Shown: positions 58,350 to 64,000 of the stretch, in pieces | How positions within the stretch are numbered: the first letter of the stretch is position 1 | Layout: every line of letters begins with the position of its first letter | Origin: Macrotis lagotis | Lineage: Eukaryota; Chordata; Mammalia; Peramelemorphia; Peramelidae | Assembly: GCF_037893015.1 (NCBI RefSeq) | Contig: NC_133663.1 | Span: 4,167,378-4,231,377 of the forward strand | Length of the DNA stretch: 64,000 nt | Direction of reading: 5' to 3' | Translations under genes and position numbers: made by a program | Notes under the pieces: generated by a model | Told to the model about the DNA's origin: nothing | What the model saw: the letters and a program-made list of their open reading frames with translations, nothing else | Database searches by the model: none

Positions 58350-58980
58350 TACCAATCTTTTAGAAATACAAAACCTTCTTTTGTACAGTGACTAAAACTC
58401 ATTTGATTTTTACCAACTTTGCTAGAATTTTGTAAGGGTATTGGGGAAAGTGTCCCCCTTCCTTGAGTCTTACACCCTGGCATCATTCAGGAGGAAGGGG
58501 TGAGGTGATGAAGAGTGGGGCAGGAGTTTGCCGGCAGGCCTAGGGGCTGGGTCAAAAGACATCGGTGATGGAGGGTGACCTGAGGAGACAGCGACTTCAT
58601 CTCAACTCAATAGATTCAGTTCCCAAGGATTTCTGAGCAAGGGCTTCAGCTGACTTTTAGGTCATTAAAAGACCCACAGGCCCCCAGATGTAGAACTGAA
58701 GGGGCTTTGGGAATCACATGGTCTGGCCCTTTCAGGTTCCAGATGAAGAAACTTTGTGCCAGGCTGCCTATGTCACAAGGGTGCAATGAGAATTCCTCCC
58801 TCCTCCACCCCGACTTGATGCTAAATATTGGTTTATTTTGGCCTCATCTCACTGGGCTTGGACATCTCCTTAGCCCCAGTCACTGGCACTCTGATGCCCA
58901 AGCTGATTCTTGTTACAGGGGGAAGGTCTGGAGCCAGGGACATGAAGTTCTGCAGCTTAAGGAGGGGTGGGGTTCCCCAG
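58350..58980. other. Unique intronic sequence
   Basis: No exon or confident repeat. A weak MIR-like phrase lies at about 58725-58770 ('ttccagatgaagaaact'). Confidence 0.4.
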
Positions 58981-58984
58981 TCTC

Positions 58985-59145
58985 CAGTTTTTAGTGTAGC
59001 AGCAAGTCTGTTGGACTAAATCACTGTGAGAAATGATGAGCATGGGAAATTCAGGAGAAAATCAGAGACTAGCCTACCTCGAGTCTGAGGGAAATGAGCA
59101 GAGCCAGGGGAGCATTTTATTTCATTACTGAAGACAGCTATGTCA
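58985..59145 (+). mobile_element. Possible old L1 3' fragment
   Basis: 'gagaaatgatgagcatggga' and 'gaaatgagcagagccagggg' resemble the marsupial L1 3' UTR phrases 'aaatgatgagcaggatg' and 'aaatgagcagaaccagg'. Confidence 0.45.
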
Positions 59146-59149
59146 TTGG

Positions 59150-60375
59150 AGAGCAAAGGCCCCTTCCTTCCCTTTCTGCAGAAGTGGAGGACTATTTGTT
59201 GGAACAAAGCATACATTGATGGCTACCAGGTTAGTGCTTAATTTTTCTAAACTCTTCCACCCCCTTTCTTTTGAAAAATCTTTACTCCGAGGAAAAGCTC
59301 CAGGAGGATGAGGAGGGTTCAGAAGTGAAGGTGTTTGTGAAAATAACAGATAGCAATAAAAATGAATCTCAGATGGCACCTCCTCCCAAGAAGTCTGACC
59401 TAACCTCAACTTGGGAAGAGTTTGCTCTCCCTTGCATCGCTTGGCCCTGGGTGATGCTCAGGTGAAGCTCCATCTTAGAACAAATGCTCTTTTAGGTTGG
59501 ATGTTTAGGGAAATCTCAGGTAGCTAGGTAGCAGAATGATGCAGGAAAATCAGATGAATGCCTCTGGAGAAGTCACTCAACTTCTGTTTGCCTTGGTTAT
59601 ATGTGTGAAGGTCTGGCCCCTTCTTGTTGTTAGTGTTAGTCTTGTTCAAGTAGATAAAATGATTGGTTTTTTTCTTTCTTTCCTTTTGCAAATTAAATTC
59701 AGATTTTCAGATGTCAAATCATCTTCTGTGGAGTTCCCAAAGTCTCCTCTGATTCACTGCTCCAGGAGGAGTATGACAGAGATATTGTCTAGCTCTCTTC
59801 TTCGAGCCTGGTTTTCATTGCTTCCATTGGGGCTCTATGTATCGACAGCTTCTGGTGACAGGTAGTTTGGTGGGTAGGAGTCCTTGGCATGGCAACATCC
59901 ATTAAACTATTCTTAATTTTTGGTGGGTTGGTGCTATGTCCTTACATATATAGGCAACAGTTTTGTTTGTGATGGTGCTCTGGTTCCAGATTGGCTGACT
60001 GGTTAACTTTTAAAGTTCTTGTGGAGTTGATAGTTTCAGTATCATTTTCTTTTTTGTTAGTTTTGGAAGAGAGGCAACGTAGGGTACCAGAGAGAGAGCC
60101 AGACTTGAAATTGGAGTTCCAATTCCCATTTCTGAAATATACTGTCTGTGTTACTCAGAAGAAGTCGCGTTGTCTGGGCTCTGGGCAAGTCAGTAAGCCC
60201 CTTTGTTTCTGAGAAAGACCTGAGCTGTGTTGGGAGGGGAACTGCCCTTTAAAATGCGAGTTATTAGGATTCTGCTTCTGTAGTTCTGGCTATTTGGTCA
60301 CATATGGTGGAATATGTTCTTGTCACTTGTCATAGATTATATAGTTTGTTTCTTTTTGAAATACATTTTAGTCAT
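59150..60375. other. Unique intronic sequence
   Basis: No supported exon, RNA gene or repeat. The T/G-rich stretch at 59580-60060 has nothing recognisable. Confidence 0.45.
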
Positions 60376-60379
60376 GCTA

Positions 60380-60612
60380 AGAATAACTAGCATTTATAGA
60401 GCACTGCTTTAAGCTTTGCAAAGCTCCTCATTTGATTCTCGTAACAATATTGGAAATTAGCTGCAGTTGTTCTTCTGTTTTACTGGTGAGGAAATTGAAG
60501 CACAGGAAAATGACTTTTCCAGGGTCATGCAGCTCTGCTGAGGTGGGATTTGAACTCAGGATCTCCTAACTTCCAACCCACTACTTTATCTACTGTACCA
60601 CCTAACTGCTAC
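60380..60612 (-). mobile_element. MIR SINE, antisense, near full length
   Basis: 'aactagcatttatagagcac', 'tcatttgattctcgtaacaa', 'ttactggtgaggaaattgaa', 'gatttgaactcaggatctcc' and 'tatctactgtaccacctaac' give a complete antisense MIR. Confidence 0.85.
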
Positions 60613-60614
60613 TA

Positions 60615-62455
60615 CTGTGATCACTGCTCCCAGAATTTGAGGTGTTTGGAGTAGGGTACGAGGTATGATAGAAGTGGGTTTTGGAGAAGAGTAGCTGTCA
60701 CATGACTCAGGAGCTGTAGAATGGGTGAAAAAGCAAGATAGGTCATGTCACAAAAGGGTGAGAAGATGGAGAAGCAGCCCGGAGGTTCCATGGAGCTCCC
60801 TTGAAAGTGCCAGGGACAAGCAAGTGGGGGCTTTATGCAGGATTGATGAGGATCCCTTCGGATGGGTAGTTAGGCATGGGTTGTGCCCAGCTCATATGAA
60901 AGGAGGATCACTCTGGGGAAGCTAAAATTACCATTGGTTCTTGGGCTGAGGGACAGTCTCTGGAGACTCTCCCATTAGTGGATGTGATCTGCAGTCATCT
61001 GCAGATCCCTCCAGAGGGGAGCAAAGTCTCAGACTCCTTCCTATGTCCTGAAGACACTCGCCCCTGAACAAGGGCCAGATGGATCATAAGCGGGACTGGT
61101 TGCCAAAAAAACTTTAATGGGATGTAATGGGGACTATTTTTAGCCTCCGTGGCAAGAGTGGATTTCTCTAATGGTCTATTAGACTGCTTTCTAGACCAGA
61201 GCAATAGCTTCCTTCGCTCAGGTTTAGGGATTCATGGGCAGGTCTGCAGAGGATCCTGGTTGTGATGGTTGAGTAGGTGTCCTGGGCCAGGAAGGCCTGT
61301 GAATGCCCTGGGGTTAGGTGATGCCTGTGCAAGGGGGGAGGGGGAAGCAAAGAGTTGACCTGAGCAGAGTCCTAAGTCCAAACCTTTGGGGGTCCGGATG
61401 TCAATCAGAGGTCAGTAAAGTCCTATTAAATACCTTCTGGCATTTTCCTAATCATCTAGGGGAAGGGAACAAAGCTTCCAGTTGCTGTTCCTGCTTCTAA
61501 CCTATCATCTACTTCAAATACTTTTCCTATGGCAGAGGTCTGGCCACGCCACCTGACTGAACACTTCCTGTGGGGACTCCTGGCTCCAGTTGTCCATCCT
61601 GACACTGAAGACCTTCCTCAGTCTTGGTCTCAGACCTTCGGCTCTCTGGTAATACTCAACATTCACCAACATCTTTGTTCCAACCAGACTGAAAACTTGC
61701 TCACATCTGAACTTGATGTTGTTAGGAGTGCTTTGCAGACCTTCGGGTCTTATCCAGATGTTGGTTATGATTCTGGCTGGCTACTGCCACCCTTCTACTT
61801 TGCCCAGAAGGGAATTCCAGTTTGTCTTGGAGAGAATGTTGAACTGGCCAAATGGCCCATCCTTGAAATTCCAAAATGCAGTCTTAGAGCATCTTGTCTA
61901 GAGCTTTGATGTGGTCCTCAAGCAGAAGCCCCTCTTAGTCCTGGCATCTGGGAGGGGCTGGGTTGTGGGCAGTTGGGGTGCTTCCTGGCTGGAGACATCC
62001 CCATGGGTGAATCCCCTCTGGATCCATTGACTTGTCCTCTAGAGAAGTTGCCGTCATCTCTGACAATCATGACAGCAGGGGCTATAGCCCCGCCATCCTC
62101 TGCCCTGTTGCGGAGGGTCTGTTCTCCAAGCAGAGCCTATCACGGTTTATTTACAGCTGCATTTGTGGTAACAGCTTTTGTAGCTGAGATGGGGCCTTCC
62201 TTGGGGCAGAAGGCCTGATGCCAGGTGCCACTGGGGGCAGCTTTTACCTTGCCCTTCAGAGTCCTTATCCTTTGTGATGGGAGCCCACTGGGAGGCAAGG
62301 CAGAGAAGGGCAGTCACTGCCTCTTGACTCGTCATAGCCAGGGGTGCTTGGCCTCATTAGGAAAGTTTTGAGGGACAGGTCAATACCTCTCTCTGCTCTA
62401 GTCTAATACAATGCTTGTCCTCATCCACTGTCCCCCAACAACCTGTCACATTCCT
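60615..62455. other. Unique intronic sequence with one unassigned frame
   Basis: A 126-codon + frame (61529-61909) has no known domain, no splice context and no codon signal that I can trust. Nothing else is recognised. Confidence 0.4.
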
Positions 62456-62459
62456 GGAG

Positions 62460-62770
62460 CTGGCTGCCAAACAATTATATACCAACGTGTTAGGCCTCCA
62501 AATGGGAAATTTATCTTAATCTCTTAAAAATGCCCTTCATTTGCCATTATTCAGAGTAATATCAATTCAGAGGTTCCAGAGTATCGGATAAAATCCCTGC
62601 ACACCTGCACTTCATTCTGTGTCCATTGTCTAGGTCTATTAGAAATACTAGAATAATTATAGACCTGCCTTTTCTTTTCTAATTGCTATGATATTTGCAC
62701 TGCCTCCCTATGCTGGCTTTGATAATAAGCTCACTATTGAAATTTTGCAATGGTTCAGGAGGCTCTTACT
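62460..62770. promoter_or_regulatory. Candidate conserved noncoding element
   Basis: This is a unique AT-rich stretch without repeat phrases or CpG, with E-box 'cacctg' (about 62604), GATA-type 'ttgataataag' (about 62718) and 'tctaattgctatgatatttg' (about 62678). It has the texture of a developmental enhancer. Conservation cannot be tested here. Confidence 0.3.
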
Positions 62771-63246
62771 GGGTCTGTTCCCAAGCATTTCCTCAGTGTG
62801 GCTGGGAGACAGGGCAGGACAGTGAAGAGGGCCTGGTTTTCAGTCCTGCCCCCTGATTCATGACCTTCAGCCCTCCAGGAATACTCAAATGGCGATCCAC
62901 GTCAATGGATCCAGGGGAGGTGGCGATTCCCCTCCAGTGCCATGGATTGCAGCCTGGCCTGGCCCATCCTGTGTGTTTCCCAGAATTTCACCACCAGGAA
63001 GTCACTCAACCAGTTAAAGCATTGACTGGAATTTTTGAATTGACTCAAGTACCAGTAACGTGTGGCGCACTCCATGGCTGCCATATTATTTTCCGGTTGT
63101 GTATTTCTTGTGACAGTCTTTGCTGGGGTGACATTATTTCAGACTGGTGCTAAGGCTCTCTGATTTGCTCATCTCATATGTCCTAAAGCAGACCTTGTGC
63201 CCTGCTTCCTTCCCCTCCCCTCTCCTGGACTGCTGGTCACTCACCA

Positions 63247-63294
63247 TCTCACAGGGGCCAGCACAGATGCTCCTCAGTGTAAAATTCCTGGACC
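63247..63294 (+). repeat. Inverted repeat, left arm (48 bp)
   Basis: The arm runs from 'tctcacaggggcc' to 'aaattcctggacc'. Its reverse complement is found at 63588-63635 with one mismatch in 48. The spacer is 293 bp. Confidence 0.95.
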
Positions 63295-63587
63295 TTTGAA
63301 GTTTTTCTTGACTCAGAATATGTGTGTGGATGATGGTCTGTCTTCTGCAAAGTGTAGGTATTTAGATTCATCCTGATTCAGATGTCTAAGGAAGGTATAT
63401 GAGGGATGAGAGGTGGAGAAGCTCCTCAGGTCTGCACTGGGAGGAGCCTGGCTCTTTCCCTTATGGCAGCTTAGGATGGAATTTCAGGTTTTCTGGCCAC
63501 CTCGGGGGCATCTGGTCCAGTCTCTTGCCAGTGATGTTTAAAATAAAATCTGCACCATTTTTGGCACAGCAGTCTTCCTCCATTCTT

Positions 63588-63635
63588 GGTCCAGGAATTT
63601 TACACTGAGGTGCATCTGTGCTGGCCCCTGTGAGA
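63588..63635 (-). repeat. Inverted repeat, right arm (48 bp)
   Basis: The arm runs from 'ggtccaggaattttac' to 'ggcccctgtgaga' and is the reverse complement of 63247-63294 except for one base (t versus a, about 63611). Neither flank nor spacer continues the match. Confidence 0.95.
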
Positions 63636-63639
63636 CAGA

Positions 63640-64000
63640 CGCCTCATCTCTGCTTCCCCTCCTATTGGACACTAGTTTCCCATCAATAATACAGCCATGT
63701 GGCTTCCATCTTTTCTTGCATACCTGAAGCAAACTTAAAAGACTTTCAAAGTAAATGTAGTTTCAGTCACCAAGTATTGTTCTGCCCAGGAGCTGATGGA
63801 CCACTGTGGTCTAATAGAAAGGACCAATAGACTAAGTTCATTACCTGACTGGAGGAGACCTGCTTTTTCTGAATGCCAGGCCTCAGTTGAATGTTGTCAG
63901 ATAAGTAATAGATCTGTAGACTCTTGGCAAGATCACTTCGTCATACCTTTTTTTCCCTATCTAGAGCAGTAAGGAAATCTTTTTTGTTTCCTTTTTCTTT
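63640..64000. other. Unique intronic sequence to window end
   Basis: No repeat, acceptor site with coding continuation or RNA gene is recognised. Confidence 0.5.

Larger units (their letters stand above)
44508..64000 (+). other. MB21D2: MB21D2 intron 1, 5' part
   Basis: The intron begins with the consensus donor 'gtaggc'. No acceptor plus coding continuation ('MVQKLDQK'-type residues expected for the next exon) is found before the window end, so at least 19.5 kb of intron is included. This fits a gene that, to my knowledge, has two coding exons separated by a very long intron. The contents are repeats and unique DNA, listed separately. Confidence 0.8.

Noticed and set aside
61529-61909. A 126-codon frame in the intron
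   Set aside because: It has no recognisable domain, start context or splice partners, and a length expected by chance in 20 kb of moderately GC-rich DNA.
63247-63635. A Rho-independent-type terminator or microRNA hairpin
   Set aside because: The 293-bp spacer is far too long for either, and the host is a vertebrate.

Overview
The window looks like marsupial nuclear DNA. It carries many copies of the tRNA-derived marsupial SINE (core phrase 'cctggagtcaggaggacctg', ending 'ccttgcaaaaac'). It also carries MAR1-like SINEs with the RTE-type tail, marsupial L1 and half-L1 (HAL1) copies, an RTE-clade LINE, and many old L2 and MIR fragments. I cannot name the species. No bacterial, plasmid or phage features are present, and I recognised no LTR retrovirus or other virus-derived element.

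Only one host protein-coding exon can be supported. A CpG island at about 43.04-45.25 kb holds the promoter and first coding exon of MB21D2 (C3orf59) on the + strand. The coding part is 44285-44507, giving 74 codons plus one base, followed by a GT donor. From the donor to the window end (19.5 kb) the sequence is intron 1. The rest of the gene, including the whole nucleotidyltransferase-like Mab-21 core, lies to the right of the window.

The left 43 kb is gene-free upstream DNA. At 0-5 kb a HAL1 element lies between two converging L1 tails, each ending in a GGAA-type microsatellite. At 5-20 kb there are L2, MIR and SINE copies, an old dismembered L1 (about 11-14.1 kb), another L1 3' end, and several gene-free unique stretches. 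At 20.4-22.3 kb there is an intronless, broken retrocopy of ECD (ecdysoneless cell cycle regulator) inside an antisense L2. At 22.6-43 kb there are MAR1-like SINEs, an AGT trinucleotide tract, a 1-kb antisense L2, a decayed RTE LINE (31.9-34.4 kb) ending in TATC repeats, and a decayed antisense L1/HAL1 (35.7-38.96 kb) hit by two younger SINEs.

The intronic part (44.5-64 kb) holds MIR, L2 and SINE insertions, an unusual ~520-bp degenerate ACT/CTG-type tract (49.3-49.9 kb), two stretches that look like possible conserved noncoding elements, and a near-perfect 48-bp inverted repeat around a 293-bp spacer (63.25-63.64 kb).

I found no convincing undescribed biological system. The most informative observations are the MB21D2 promoter and start-codon architecture, the ECD retrocopy, the HAL1 nested between converging L1 tails, the inverted repeat, and a 31-bp L1-tail patch inside a MIR. 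Repeat family names come from recognising consensus phrases by eye, and boundaries are approximate unless target-site duplications (TSDs) are given.
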